A program made the translations under genes and the position numbers. The notes beneath the pieces were generated by a model. That model saw only the letters and a list, made by a program, of their open reading frames with translations, did no database searches and was not told the DNA's origin. Positions 46,753-56,223 of a stretch of DNA of 64,000 nt are shown here, piece by piece (position 1 is the stretch's first letter; each line of letters begins with the position of its first letter). Location: contig NZ_CP015110.1 of assembly GCF_001612555.1 (NCBI RefSeq), positions 1,054,001 through 1,118,000 on the forward strand, read 5' to 3'. This DNA is from Acinetobacter sp. TGL-Y2. Lineage in GTDB: Bacteria > Pseudomonadota > Gammaproteobacteria > Pseudomonadales > Moraxellaceae.

Positions 46753-47136
46753 AGCACTGTTGAAAATCAATCTGTATTGATAGTCCAAATCCTCAACCGA
46801 GTTCTTTATACGCCTCTCATCAGGCTAGGTTTTTAATTTTGTGTGAGAATAAAAATGTCCATGCAAAATGTCTGTGTATTCAAAAAAGAATTGAAAAAAA
46901 AGTGTCATCTCCAAGAAGTCTCATGATAAAGAAGTCTCAAGATAAGAAAAGCTTATAAAGCTTAAACTCTAAAACACATTTTGTAATGAATTAAAATGGT
47001 CAATTGAACATATATTCAGTTACCAAAAGATATTGTGTTAATTTTTCAACTGTGACAAAGTGTGCAAAATGGACGAATAGCGCAACGAAGTTATTGTTCG
47101 CTATAAGAAAAATAAATATAAAACAAGGAGATTGGA
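46753..47136 (+). other. gene-free upstream region of the CSLREA gene pair
   Basis: 384 bases without a supportable gene. It contains AT-rich promoter-like sequence and a good ribosome site (AAGGAGA, 7-8 bases before the 47137 ATG). TGTGACAAAGTGTGCA at about 47050 partly resembles a CRP/Vfr half-site pattern but is not a good palindrome. No clear terminator for hda is seen. Confidence 0.5.
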
Positions 47137-48933
47137 ATGCTCAAACATGGCATAGGCTTATTCATATTTTGTGTAAGTAGTCAGGTGTTTAGTGCAGATA
47201 TAGTGGTCACCACTACCGATGATATTGTTAAGGCTGATAATGCCTGTTCACTCCGTGAAGCAATTGAATATGTCAACAAAGGTATGCCTGAAGTGGGTTA
47301 TAACGGTTGCGGTGGAAAAGACGCATCTGAAAATATTATCCTGAGTAATGCCGAATATAAACTCAATAGCCAAATTAACATTTCTAGAACGCTGAATTTA
47401 AGAGCGCGATATGATTCAAGCCCCACTGAAAATATGTTGGGTCGAAAAAATGCAGTCATTAAAATGGCGGGGCAAGATCGTATTTTTAACATTGATCGAA
47501 GTTTAGTTGCCCATCCCCCCGAAGAAAAAGACAATTTGATTCAAGTTTCACTCTTTGAAATCACCTTAAATGGCTGTGATGCAGCCGTTTGTAAAGACCA
47601 AGGGGGCTTAATTTATAACAAAGAAATTTTAAGCATCGAATTGGGGCAGCTATTAAATGGCAAGGCGCGTGAAGGCGGTGCAATTTATAATGCAGGTCGC
47701 TATGAAAAAGATAAAATTCTAAGTAGCGTCAGTATTCAAAAATCCTTGCTACAAGGTAATAAGGCACAGCAAGGCGGAGTGGTTTATAGCGAAATTCCGC
47801 AGTATACGATTGCGCAATCTGTCATTCGAGACAACGAAGCCAGCAGTTCCAATGCTGCCTTGTTCTATGCCCGTGATGGTTTTGATGAAGAGACCAGTAA
47901 AAGCTTAGGCACATTTTTTGGACGTGGAATTTCCAACAGCACCATCTTTAATAATAGTGGTTATATCGTCCGTGTGATGGATGGCATGACCATTAATAAC
48001 ATCACTATGATTTTGAATAAAATGGGTCTGATTTTAGATGCACCGTTTAAACAAGGTATTATTGCCAATAGCATTTTGGCGAAAAATGGTCTCGAGGACT
48101 GTAAAGTTATTAATGGTGGATCGGCTGAGAAAATCAGCAATAATCTCTATTCAGCAGGCTGTGAAGGGAGTCAATCTCAAGTGTTGGGCAATACCAATTT
48201 GATTGCATCAATTGCAGTTGAAGGTGAGTGTGATATCGCATCAGATGGTATTTTGTGTCCGTTTAAGCAAGCTGAAGGCGTTTTACTGGGGTATTTTAGA
48301 CCGCGATTACTCGCCACAGACCGTACGATTGCAGATTCACCCATAGTGAATAAAGGTCCTATTTTGAACAGTGGATTGTTGTCTTGTAGTGGTGTAGACC
48401 AGCGTGGCACTGTACGTTCAGCCAATCCTGAGTTATGTGACCGCGGTGCAATCGAGCTTAAAGTAGATCGACAGTCTACCAATAATATTGGGGCTGATAT
48501 TTTTTATGGTCAGACTGGGAAAATGAGTATTGCAGACCAGTTAGCGGATGGTGAGCTTATTTCACCAAGCCAGTGCCAAGTTCTTTTTGGTAACGCACCC
48601 AATAATCAAACATGGCAAGCGGGTTGTATGAAGATTGTGCAGACCAATACCCCAAGCAAAGGCAATACACAAATCAATCAAGAGGGCGAGGTCACTTATG
48701 TGCCAAATGGTAATTGGCATGGTTCAGATGAATTCAAAATACTGGTGGTGACCACTACGACGCGCTTTAACGACTCTTCAAATCCCTATATTGAAATTCC
48801 TACTAAAGTGGTTCAAAGCCCAGAAAACAACTTCCAGGATTACAAAGTTAAAACTTCAGGTGGTAGCTATGGCTTTGGTGGATTGATGATTCTATTGGGA
48901 TTAATAGTATTACGTCGGTTAAAAAAACAATAA
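47137..48933 (+). CDS. CSLREA-domain surface protein with GlyGly-CTERM tail (rhombotarget-like)
   Basis: The 598-residue exported protein has a signal peptide (IGLFIFCVSSQVFSA), then the CSLREA motif (DNACSLREAIEYVN). The long middle looks like a right-handed beta-helix (repeated short I/V-x-N strands, ISNSTIFNNSG, MTINNITMI). The C-terminus is SGGSYGFGG, a hydrophobic helix, then RRLKKQ. This Gly-Gly/helix/basic tail is the sorting signal cleaved by rhombosortase, a rhomboid-family protease. Acinetobacter proteins of this layout are known as rhombotarget proteins. The role is unknown. It is followed ten bases later by a longer relative. Confidence 0.75.
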   Translation: MLKHGIGLFIFCVSSQVFSADIVVTTTDDIVKADNACSLREAIEYVNKGMPEVGYNGCGGKDASENIILSNAEYKLNSQINISRTLNLRARYDSSPTENMLGRKNAVIKMAGQDRIFNIDRSLVAHPPEEKDNLIQVSLFEITLNGCDAAVCKDQGGLIYNKEILSIELGQLLNGKAREGGAIYNAGRYEKDKILSSVSIQKSLLQGNKAQQGGVVYSEIPQYTIAQSVIRDNEASSSNAALFYARDGFDEETSKSLGTFFGRGISNSTIFNNSGYIVRVMDGMTINNITMILNKMGLILDAPFKQGIIANSILAKNGLEDCKVINGGSAEKISNNLYSAGCEGSQSQVLGNTNLIASIAVEGECDIASDGILCPFKQAEGVLLGYFRPRLLATDRTIADSPIVNKGPILNSGLLSCSGVDQRGTVRSANPELCDRGAIELKVDRQSTNNIGADIFYGQTGKMSIADQLADGELISPSQCQVLFGNAPNNQTWQAGCMKIVQTNTPSKGNTQINQEGEVTYVPNGNWHGSDEFKILVVTTTTRFNDSSNPYIEIPTKVVQSPENNFQDYKVKTSGGSYGFGGLMILLGLIVLRRLKKQ

Positions 48934-48943
48934 GGCGAATCAA

Positions 48944-51355
48944 ATGAAAAATTATAAAAAAGGACTGTTGACCCTTGCCGTACTGACGGCAATGTCACTC
49001 ATGGCAGCAGAAGACAGTACGATTTATGTGACCACATTTGCAGATGAAGATGGTGAAAATGCTAGTCAGTGCTCTTTGCGTGAAGCGGTGACTGCAGCAT
49101 CGACTCATAAAGCCTATGGTGGCTGCCCTAGAGGTCAACAGTACAATACCGTGACCAATGTCATTCAGTTAGACGCAGGCGAATATAAACTCAATAAAGA
49201 GTTACAGCCTAATGCTGACCTTCTGATTTTAGGTAAAGAACCTGTCGATTTTAGTCAGCCGAACGCAATTACCAATGAATATCCAGCGGCAACACCGATC
49301 AAAACCAGCATAAGTGGGCAAAATAAAAGCCGTATTTTCAATACCACTCAGCTGAATAGACCGTCTTTATCCTTACAAAATTTGGTTTTAAAAGATGCTG
49401 CGAGTAATGCAGCGGGAGGAGCATTATTTGTAGGCGGTGGCACCAATTTGGCCAATGTTTCCATTTTAAATTCATCAGCGCAGGCGGGTGGTGCAATTTA
49501 CTTAAATGACGCCAATAGCTCCATCACTGTACGTGGCGGGGAGATCCGAGGCAATAAAGCACCACTGGGCAGTATTTTAGCAATGTCCTGTATGGATAAT
49601 TTGGAATACACCACCCGTAAAATTGATTTAAGTGCGACTACATTTATTGAAAATGGCTCAAATGATAGCCAAAGTGGCTTTGCATTTTGTGGTCAACCGA
49701 CCGTCAATATCAACTCCACCACTATGACAGGAAATATCGCCAATACAGCTTCAGGGAGTATAATTCGATTCAGTTCAACCGCAGTCAATGGTTCGGGCGG
49801 TATAAGTACAGCATCGAGTTTAAAATTACTCAGTAATACCATTGTTCGAAATACAGCGCAGTCAATTTTAGCCTACAACAGGATCGCAGAAAAAAATCTA
49901 AATTTTAATATTATTGGGTTTAACCAAGCCAAAGCCTGTCGATATACAGATGGGGATCTGAGTGCACTTGAGTTTTCCAATATATTTTTAGCGTCTAACG
50001 CACTGAACCAGATCAGTGAAGCTGAGAAGTGTGAGCTACCTGCAAAAGTTGAAGCGGGTATAAAAAGTAATACTTTTGAGCTAAATGGTCGAAGTTTTGA
50101 TAGTCTACTCAGCACCCTTCAAGCCCCACAAGCGCATACCGGTTTCTTAGCGCTTTATTTTCCTAAAGACACTGGGACAGATCAAGATTTGGTCGACGTC
50201 GGTACTTTAAATTGTGACAACTTAGATCAGCGCGGTATAACACGGCTTCAAAGCTCAAATGCAGATAATCCATCGAGTAGGCAAAATAGCTGTGATATCG
50301 GTTCAACTGAAATTATGAAACTCTCGGTTGCAAATTTAGGCCAGACCAATGTTTCAGTGGTGGATCTACTGAAGAAGTATCAAGCAGAATCTGATCTGTT
50401 TAAGTCTCTCATTGAAGATAAAACCACCAAACCTGAATTTTTAAGCTTTTATAAAATACAGTATGAGAAATTTCAGAATCTGATCACTCAAACGGAAGCT
50501 GCTCAGCAATATCGGACCATTTTCATTGATCCATTTTTAAATAATCTGCCTGATGAACAGGTTGATGCAACAGGAGGACGTCAGATTCGACACCTGACAG
50601 TAGATAATTATAACGTCAGTGTCGAGTCTCAAGGTGTGGGTAAGCTGGATAGTGCAGGTCAATTTATTGGCGTATACGATCAGAATCTCAAGTGTGTCTG
50701 GAATCCTGCCTTAAAACAAATATTAATGTATCGTACAGATGATCGACTGACCCCATCTGGTGATAAAGAGTTCTGTAAATATACCTTAACCTCGAAAAAC
50801 TCATCCCCTATAAAAAGCTCGAGTGCCTATATTTCTGCGCAGTTTATTAATATTGCCCCTGTGGTTCCAGCTGAAACTAACTTTGTGATTCAGCATGGTG
50901 GTGCGCAAAAAATTAGCGTTGACTTGCTTAAAGATGCCCATGATAAAGGCGACGGCTTAGTTTCAAAACTTGTCTCTAAACCGAATAAACCGGCATTTTA
51001 CCAAAATGCACAAGGACAGAATCAGGCGATTCGATTTGTGAAAGTGCCCGATGCTGTTTCTATTAGCGCTGAACGCTCTGAGCCTTGTCCAGGACTTGAC
51101 CGTAAAGAAACCTGCTATGGCGGAAACATCACGGTTCAGCTGAATAACACCCTAGATGTCTTTAGTCATAAATTAGAATACCAAGTCTATGATGCCGATG
51201 AAACCATATCCAATGTGGGTTTAATCAATTTGAAAAATACTGCAACTGCACCTGACAGTGTTCGTGTCAGTGGCGGTGGAGGTTCAATGGGTTGGTGGAG
51301 TCTATTCGGTTTGGCAGGGCTTGCATTGATGCGTAGACGTTTGCAAAAAAGTTAA
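48944..51355 (+). CDS. second CSLREA-domain protein with GlyGly-CTERM tail (rhombotarget-like)
   Basis: The 803-residue exported protein has a short signal peptide ending near MSLMAA-EDS. It has the CSLREA motif (SQCSLREAVTAAS), a beta-helix-like region (NVSILNSSAQAGGAIYLND), a more globular second half, and a textbook tail: SGGGGSMGWWSLFGLAGLAL then RRRLQKS. It is clearly related to the preceding protein in plan and motifs, but not a simple duplicate, because lengths and middle regions differ. Both would be cut by a rhombosortase in the inner membrane; no rhomboid gene is in the window. A terminator lies about 95 bases downstream. Confidence 0.78.
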   Translation: MKNYKKGLLTLAVLTAMSLMAAEDSTIYVTTFADEDGENASQCSLREAVTAASTHKAYGGCPRGQQYNTVTNVIQLDAGEYKLNKELQPNADLLILGKEPVDFSQPNAITNEYPAATPIKTSISGQNKSRIFNTTQLNRPSLSLQNLVLKDAASNAAGGALFVGGGTNLANVSILNSSAQAGGAIYLNDANSSITVRGGEIRGNKAPLGSILAMSCMDNLEYTTRKIDLSATTFIENGSNDSQSGFAFCGQPTVNINSTTMTGNIANTASGSIIRFSSTAVNGSGGISTASSLKLLSNTIVRNTAQSILAYNRIAEKNLNFNIIGFNQAKACRYTDGDLSALEFSNIFLASNALNQISEAEKCELPAKVEAGIKSNTFELNGRSFDSLLSTLQAPQAHTGFLALYFPKDTGTDQDLVDVGTLNCDNLDQRGITRLQSSNADNPSSRQNSCDIGSTEIMKLSVANLGQTNVSVVDLLKKYQAESDLFKSLIEDKTTKPEFLSFYKIQYEKFQNLITQTEAAQQYRTIFIDPFLNNLPDEQVDATGGRQIRHLTVDNYNVSVESQGVGKLDSAGQFIGVYDQNLKCVWNPALKQILMYRTDDRLTPSGDKEFCKYTLTSKNSSPIKSSSAYISAQFINIAPVVPAETNFVIQHGGAQKISVDLLKDAHDKGDGLVSKLVSKPNKPAFYQNAQGQNQAIRFVKVPDAVSISAERSEPCPGLDRKETCYGGNITVQLNNTLDVFSHKLEYQVYDADETISNVGLINLKNTATAPDSVRVSGGGGSMGWWSLFGLAGLALMRRRLQKS

Positions 51356-51449
51356 AATGAAGATCACTTGATGCGATTGAATCTTTGATTTAACCTATTC
51401 AAATAGCATCCTTATCAAAGCGTTAAAGTGGTTAACCTTATCCAATGAA

Positions 51450-51484
51450 GAAAACCAGTGAATTCATGCACTGGTTTTCTTTTT
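51450..51484 (+). terminator. terminator after the CSLREA gene pair
   Basis: The 11-bp stem GAAAACCAGTG/CACTGGTTTTC has an 8-base loop and is followed by TTTTT. It lies within the 326-base gap 51356-51681, which otherwise holds only promoter-like sequence. Confidence 0.9.
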
Positions 51485-51681
51485 ATTAAATGAAGAGCAT
51501 CATTGACGAGCATGATATTAATCAGATGTTAAGAATGTTCTTTCAGAATATTGTTCTTTTAAAAGGCCATTGAGGATTTTATACAGATATCAGCGTTATA
51601 TCGGCTGATGTATTTGCAATTTGCTACACTAGGACGCATATAAATAATTAATATAAATACACGCATTTAAAATTTATCTTT

Positions 51682-52464
51682 ATGAAACAATTTATTGAGC
51701 TTGTCCCTTTAGATCAGATCGCTGTGAGTCCAGAAGAGCTGTTGGCGATTAAGCGTCATAATCTAGTCCCTTTACTAGACGATCAAGCACGACTAAATCA
51801 TTATGCGGACCAACTGATCCAAGCACAGTCTGTCCTGTTAAAGGGGGTAGATCCACAACTGACCCAACAGCTCAGCCAAGTGATTTCCAATGTTATTCAG
51901 CAATTGAATAACTCCAAAAAATCTTTAAAAAAGCGCAAATTTAATGCTTTGCAAAAATGGCTTGGACTTGATTTAGAGTTTAATGCAGGGCAAATCAAAT
52001 ATTTAAAAGACTTAGATCGATTAATCGGCGAAGCAGATACTTTGAATCAAAGGCTACACATCGAGATTCAAAAATCACAATCACGGTTTCAGCAAGCACA
52101 AGGCTATAGAGAGCAAATGGCCAAGTATATTGTTGCGGCCCAACAGTTTTTGCATGAATATCCAAGCTTTGTGAAAAATAGACATCCCTTGGATAATTTT
52201 GCAGATCGCTTATCTAAAAAAATTAATACCTTACAAACGCTACAGTCCAGTAATGATATTGCGTTGGCCCAAATGCAGTTAACGCAACAATTGTCCTTAA
52301 GCTTGATGGATCGTTTTAAGGAAGCGCAGCAGGTTTTGATTCCTGCGTGGCAGTATCATTTAAAGCAAAGCAACGAAAAGCAATCTCTTGCTTCTGTGCA
52401 AGAATTAGATCAAAGTCGTGAAAAACTCATTCAATCTTTAAAGAACTCATTAGATAGAAAATAA
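51682..52464 (+). CDS. TelA-related helical protein (short paralogue)
   Basis: A 260-residue, highly charged coiled-coil protein with no signal or membrane segment. Its C-terminal part (LSLSLMDRFKEAQQVLIPAW) lines up with the TelA-family segment of the next gene (NLMLVDKFYAIKNITLPAW), and its start resembles the TelA N-terminus. It therefore appears to be a shortened relative of TelA. It begins a compact three-gene set, with the next ATG eight bases after its stop. I do not know a function. Confidence 0.55.
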   Translation: MKQFIELVPLDQIAVSPEELLAIKRHNLVPLLDDQARLNHYADQLIQAQSVLLKGVDPQLTQQLSQVISNVIQQLNNSKKSLKKRKFNALQKWLGLDLEFNAGQIKYLKDLDRLIGEADTLNQRLHIEIQKSQSRFQQAQGYREQMAKYIVAAQQFLHEYPSFVKNRHPLDNFADRLSKKINTLQTLQSSNDIALAQMQLTQQLSLSLMDRFKEAQQVLIPAWQYHLKQSNEKQSLASVQELDQSREKLIQSLKNSLDRK

Positions 52465-52472
52465 GGTGTGCT

Positions 52473-53603
52473 ATGTCAGATTCAATCCAAAATTTACCGG
52501 TGGTGTCTTCGACGGAATTACAACAACAAGACTTTGAACGTTTGAATTTAAAAGAAATCGGTTTGCAACCTGAAGATTTCAATGAAGTTTTAAATGCACG
52601 TAAAGAATTGGCCGAAATTAACCATGCCAGTGTGGCTGAGTATGGTAAGAATATTGCAACTAAAACCTCGACTTATACAGATGAACTGCTTAATTTAGTC
52701 AAAAATAAAGACCTTGATGTTACAGGTCAAAAACTGAATGAAGTCGTTAGCGTTGCGCAACAACTCAATACTTCGAGCATTTTAAATAAACCGAAAAGCA
52801 CTGGTTTTTTGGGTGGAATCATCGGTAAATTTAAGGGTGCTAAACAAAGTTTTGATCAGAATTTTAATACCACCAAGGAGCAAATTGATACCTTGGTCAA
52901 AGAAATTGAAAGCTCACAAAATGGTTTAAAAGCACGTGTAGGTACACTGGATAAAATGTTTGATGGGGTTCAAGACGAATATAAACAGTTGGGCATTTAT
53001 ATTGCGGCAGGGCATCTAAAACAGCAAGAAATTCAGCAAGAAATTGCGACTTTATCGGCACAAGAACAAGATCAGCAAACCAATCAGCGTGTGTATGATT
53101 TAAACCATTTGGCCAATAATCTCGAAAAACGCGTCAGTGATTTGCAACTCTTACAGCAATCTGCAATGCAAACTTTACCCATGATTCGCATTATTCAATC
53201 CAATAATTTAATGTTAGTCGATAAATTTTATGCGATCAAAAACATTACTTTACCCGCATGGAAAAACCAGATCAGTTTGGCGATTTCTTTGCATGAACAG
53301 AAGAATAGTGTGCAATTGGCTAATACCATCGATAATGCGACCAATGAGCTGTTAAAACGCAATGCCGACTTGTTGCATCAGAACTCTGTGGACACGGCCA
53401 AAGCCAATCAGCGTTCAGTGATTGATATTGAAACCCTTGAACATGTGCAAAATACCCTCATTAAAACAGTGAACGATGTGATTCAGATTCAAAAAGAGGG
53501 CATGCAAAAACGTGAAGAAGCATCGACACGTATCCGTGCTTTACAGAGTAATTTGAAGCAATTGGTTTTAGATTCGAGTAGCAATGCACCACATCAATCT
53601 TAA
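52473..53603 (+). CDS. TelA/KlaA-family (toxic anion resistance) protein
   Basis: The 376-residue helical protein matches the TelA plan. It has an N-terminal variable part, KPKSTGFLGGIIGKFKGAK, IESSQNGLKARVGTLDKMFD, LGIYIAAGHLK, and the conserved LQLLQQSAMQTLPMIRIIQS with NLMLVDKF and LPAWKNQI. The family is named for plasmid tellurite resistance (KlaA/TelA), but chromosomal members are mostly linked to envelope stress or antimicrobial tolerance. It is probably cytoplasmic. Its partner genes here are a short TelA relative and a membrane protein. Confidence 0.82.
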   Translation: MSDSIQNLPVVSSTELQQQDFERLNLKEIGLQPEDFNEVLNARKELAEINHASVAEYGKNIATKTSTYTDELLNLVKNKDLDVTGQKLNEVVSVAQQLNTSSILNKPKSTGFLGGIIGKFKGAKQSFDQNFNTTKEQIDTLVKEIESSQNGLKARVGTLDKMFDGVQDEYKQLGIYIAAGHLKQQEIQQEIATLSAQEQDQQTNQRVYDLNHLANNLEKRVSDLQLLQQSAMQTLPMIRIIQSNNLMLVDKFYAIKNITLPAWKNQISLAISLHEQKNSVQLANTIDNATNELLKRNADLLHQNSVDTAKANQRSVIDIETLEHVQNTLIKTVNDVIQIQKEGMQKREEASTRIRALQSNLKQLVLDSSSNAPHQS

Positions 53604-53676
53604 CCCATTAATATTAAAAAATTATCTTAACCTAATCATCTTAAATTATTGTTTGAGTCATCGAGAGGATAGACTA

Positions 53677-54594
53677 TTGACCGCAGCGAAAGAGCATCCG
53701 GTTCAAGCTGAAGACATTTCGAAGGGCTTAGCGGTGTTAAAGCGACGCCAAACCAAGCTGAGTTTAATGAGCATCGGTAGTGTTCTGGTATTTGCAGCAA
53801 GTTGTATTGCCGTATTTGCTCAGCAGGATTTTGTGTTTAGCTTTTTCGGTTTAACGCAAGCGGTAGAGCAGTTGCATTTGCCGTATACGGTTGATGCCAT
53901 GGTCACCCAATATCAAAATCAGCCTGATTATTTGTTTAATTTATTGGCTTGGTTTGGCTGGTTAATCTTAAAAGTCGTGCTGTCTTTGATCGGGGCATTT
54001 ATGGCGATTGCGATCTTGAAAAAGATGCGTTTCTTTTATGTCCGCTTTCAATCCTTTATATTAAAGTTTGTGGCTTGGTTGATTGCTGTAATCGTCCTTT
54101 GGTCAGGCTTAACCTATTTACAGTACGATTTAAGAGATGATGACCACGAAGAGCAGTATCACTTGGTTCATTATGAGCAGCATATTGGTCAGAGTCAGAT
54201 TGCGCAGTTATTAGATGAAACCGAGGCCAATTCAACCGTAAAAGCCTATGTGCTGGCACAAACTGCGCTATTACATGAGCCTATAGATAAAGATGCTGCG
54301 ACCTCTTATGTGGCGCAGTTGATTCAAGCAGAACGTACTGAGAAAAACTTTATCGAATACGGTTTTAAGCCTGAACAGCTTTGGGTGATGCAGCAGCAGT
54401 TGTATGGTCAAGCTATGACGCCGATTGCGAAAAGCGTGGTACCGAAAGTGCAACAAGCTGAGCAAGTCTCAAACATTGTACGAATTGTCTTATTAGCAAT
54501 TGCGGTGCTGAGTATGATTATCAGTATTGTACTGTATTTATTGTCCAGTCGAATTCGTGGTCGTACGCAAAGAATCGAGCAAAATATTCATTAA
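53677..54594 (+). CDS. membrane protein of the TelA-type operon
   Basis: I do not recognise the family. The protein (about 305 residues) has a basic N-terminus, a hydrophobic segment (SIGSVLVFAASCIAVFA), two closely spaced helices (LAWFGWLILKVVLSLIG and FVAWLIAVIVLW), a long soluble domain of about 130 residues, and a C-terminal helix (IVLLAIAVLSMIISIVLYLL) with a basic tail. I chose the TTG at 53677 because GAGAGG lies eight bases upstream. An upstream ATG at 53584 overlaps telA and lacks a ribosome site. Position suggests a membrane partner for the two TelA-type proteins. Confidence 0.6.
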   Translation: MTAAKEHPVQAEDISKGLAVLKRRQTKLSLMSIGSVLVFAASCIAVFAQQDFVFSFFGLTQAVEQLHLPYTVDAMVTQYQNQPDYLFNLLAWFGWLILKVVLSLIGAFMAIAILKKMRFFYVRFQSFILKFVAWLIAVIVLWSGLTYLQYDLRDDDHEEQYHLVHYEQHIGQSQIAQLLDETEANSTVKAYVLAQTALLHEPIDKDAATSYVAQLIQAERTEKNFIEYGFKPEQLWVMQQQLYGQAMTPIAKSVVPKVQQAEQVSNIVRIVLLAIAVLSMIISIVLYLLSSRIRGRTQRIEQNIH

Positions 54595-54613
54595 ACTTTC
54601 TTTGAATCTAAAT

Positions 54614-54646
54614 AAAAGCCCGCTGACTGAATCCTCGGGCTTTTTT
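54614..54646 (+). terminator. terminator after the TelA-type operon
   Basis: AAAAGCCCG stem with CGGGCTTTTTT and a 13-base loop. It lies between convergent genes and can act both ways. Confidence 0.85.
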
Positions 54647-54663
54647 ATTGCATTAGACTTAAT

Positions 54664-55272
54664 TTAACCTATTTCTTTAAGCGGTTTTCTCAGCTCTTGA
54701 ACGATAAAGGTATGGTCTGTAATGCGACCATCCACAATAAAATACGGAATTGGATGCGAACCCAATTCATGCACATATTGAGTCAATTCTTTTTGATGAT
54801 CAGCAATATCTCTGTGTTGAATCGAACGCATGACGTGTGCGCCATCTAAACCAATCCCTTCAATAATACTTTTCAAAATCTCTGGATTTGAAATGTCTTG
54901 ACCATGTGCAAACAGGGCATGAAACAAGGCTTGAGTCAGCGCCAATTGGTCAAAATTATGATCGAGTGCCAAAATCGCTTGGTGTGCCAATTGACTATTG
55001 GGCATGCGCTTCATATGTTCGATATCAATCACAACATCTTCGCTATACGCAGCAAATTTAGCCATTTCCAGTTTGCGTTTCGCAGTAACAAAGCCATATT
55101 TTTCAGTCAAATATTGTAAAACATTTAAACCCTGTTCCGGAATTTCAGGCACGGCTTGAATCGGAATCAGCTCTACTTTATACGCCGTATGCTCATTCCA
55201 ATTTTTCTTTAGTTTTTGAAAAGCCACATAGCTCATGGGATAAACGATATCAAAGACAAATTCTATTTTCAT
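54664..55272 (-). CDS. DsbA/FrnE-like thioredoxin-fold protein lacking CxxC
   Basis: The 202-residue protein follows the DsbA/FrnE (2-hydroxychromene-2-carboxylate isomerase/DsbA) plan, with N-terminal strand KIEFVFDIVYPMSY, helical insertion, and the cis-Pro loop IPYFIVDGRI. Where FrnE-type oxidoreductases have CPWC, it has YPMS, so both active-site cysteines are missing. It should not be a disulfide oxidoreductase; a glutathione-type isomerase or binding role is possible. There is no signal peptide. It sits 15 bases after the quinone oxidoreductase gene on the same strand, so a shared electrophile/quinone detoxification role is an inference. Confidence 0.7.
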   Translation of the reverse strand: MKIEFVFDIVYPMSYVAFQKLKKNWNEHTAYKVELIPIQAVPEIPEQGLNVLQYLTEKYGFVTAKRKLEMAKFAAYSEDVVIDIEHMKRMPNSQLAHQAILALDHNFDQLALTQALFHALFAHGQDISNPEILKSIIEGIGLDGAHVMRSIQHRDIADHQKELTQYVHELGSHPIPYFIVDGRITDHTFIVQELRKPLKEIG

Positions 55273-55287
55273 TTTGAAGTACTCATT

Positions 55288-56223
55288 TTAGGTTAAGACA
55301 ATGACAATTTTTCCAGAGACATGCCCGCTTTGGCTTTTTAAATGAGCGGCTGCCACATCATCAAAATCAAAGACTTGGTCAATGACAGGTTTTAGCTTTT
55401 GCGCTTGAATCAGTTGATGTACCGCAGGTGCTGGATTGCCTTGCACACCGCGCATAAAGAAAAATTTACGTTGATCAGGTGTGTGCTCGTAAGTTAAGCG
55501 ATGTTGCTGTTCATCTGAAACCAAAGAGATCAATGTTCCAGTCGGACTGAGCAGTGCCCATGAATCAATTTGGGTTTTGCCACCGACACTGTCTAGAATT
55601 AAATCGTAGTTTTCTGAATTTTTACTTAAAACTTGATGGTGATAATCAATTAAATCATCTGCACCTAAAGTTTGAAGCAAGTCAAAATTGTGTGACGATG
55701 CCGTAGTTGTAACATGCGCGCCGATACTCTTTGCAATTTGAATTGCAGCTGTCCCCACGCCACCAGCGCCTGCATGAATCAGTACACGCTGATTCGCTTT
55801 TAAGTTACCTAAAGTGACCAATGCTGAGTATGCAATTTGACTTCCACTAGCAAGACTTGCAGCTTCTGCAAAATCTAAAAACTCAGGAATAATATTCATC
55901 ACACTTGGATCTACAGCCACATATTCGGCATAACTGTGCTGTGCACGGCCATAGACTTGGTCACCGACTTTAAATTCGGAATTTGCATCTGTAACTTCTG
56001 AGACTATGCCTGAAAATTCAGCGCCTAAAGTCACTGGAAATTGTAAAGGTATAAATTTTTGCATCACGCCACTTCGAAGCTTCCAGTCAATCGGATTGAT
56101 CCCAAAAGCTTTAACCTGTACCAGCACTTCACCAGATTTCAATGCTGGACGTTCTATCTCATTTATTTTAAGGACTGACGGTTCGCCGTAATGTTCAAAT
56201 TGGATTGCTTTCATTTTATTCAT
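55288..56223 (-). CDS. zinc-independent quinone oxidoreductase (MDR superfamily)
   Basis: The 311-residue protein has the MDR fold: N-terminal AIQFEHYGEPSVLKINEI, VKAFGINPIDWKLRSG, GAEFSGIVSEV, and the nucleotide-binding VLIHAGAGGVGTAAIQIAKS. Structural and catalytic zinc ligands of alcohol dehydrogenases are absent, placing it with NADPH:quinone/enone reductases. The likely reaction is NADPH-dependent reduction of quinones or enones in the cytoplasm. It is upstream of the DsbA-like gene and divergent from ahpF across about 210 bases. Confidence 0.85.
   Translation of the reverse strand: MNKMKAIQFEHYGEPSVLKINEIERPALKSGEVLVQVKAFGINPIDWKLRSGVMQKFIPLQFPVTLGAEFSGIVSEVTDANSEFKVGDQVYGRAQHSYAEYVAVDPSVMNIIPEFLDFAEAASLASGSQIAYSALVTLGNLKANQRVLIHAGAGGVGTAAIQIAKSIGAHVTTTASSHNFDLLQTLGADDLIDYHHQVLSKNSENYDLILDSVGGKTQIDSWALLSPTGTLISLVSDEQQHRLTYEHTPDQRKFFFMRGVQGNPAPAVHQLIQAQKLKPVIDQVFDFDDVAAAHLKSQSGHVSGKIVIVLT

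Noticed and set aside
47050..47065. CRP/Vfr-like site TGTGACAAAGTGTGCA upstream of the CSLREA genes.
   Set aside because: Only one half-site fits; the second half does not match TCACA, so a site call is not justified.
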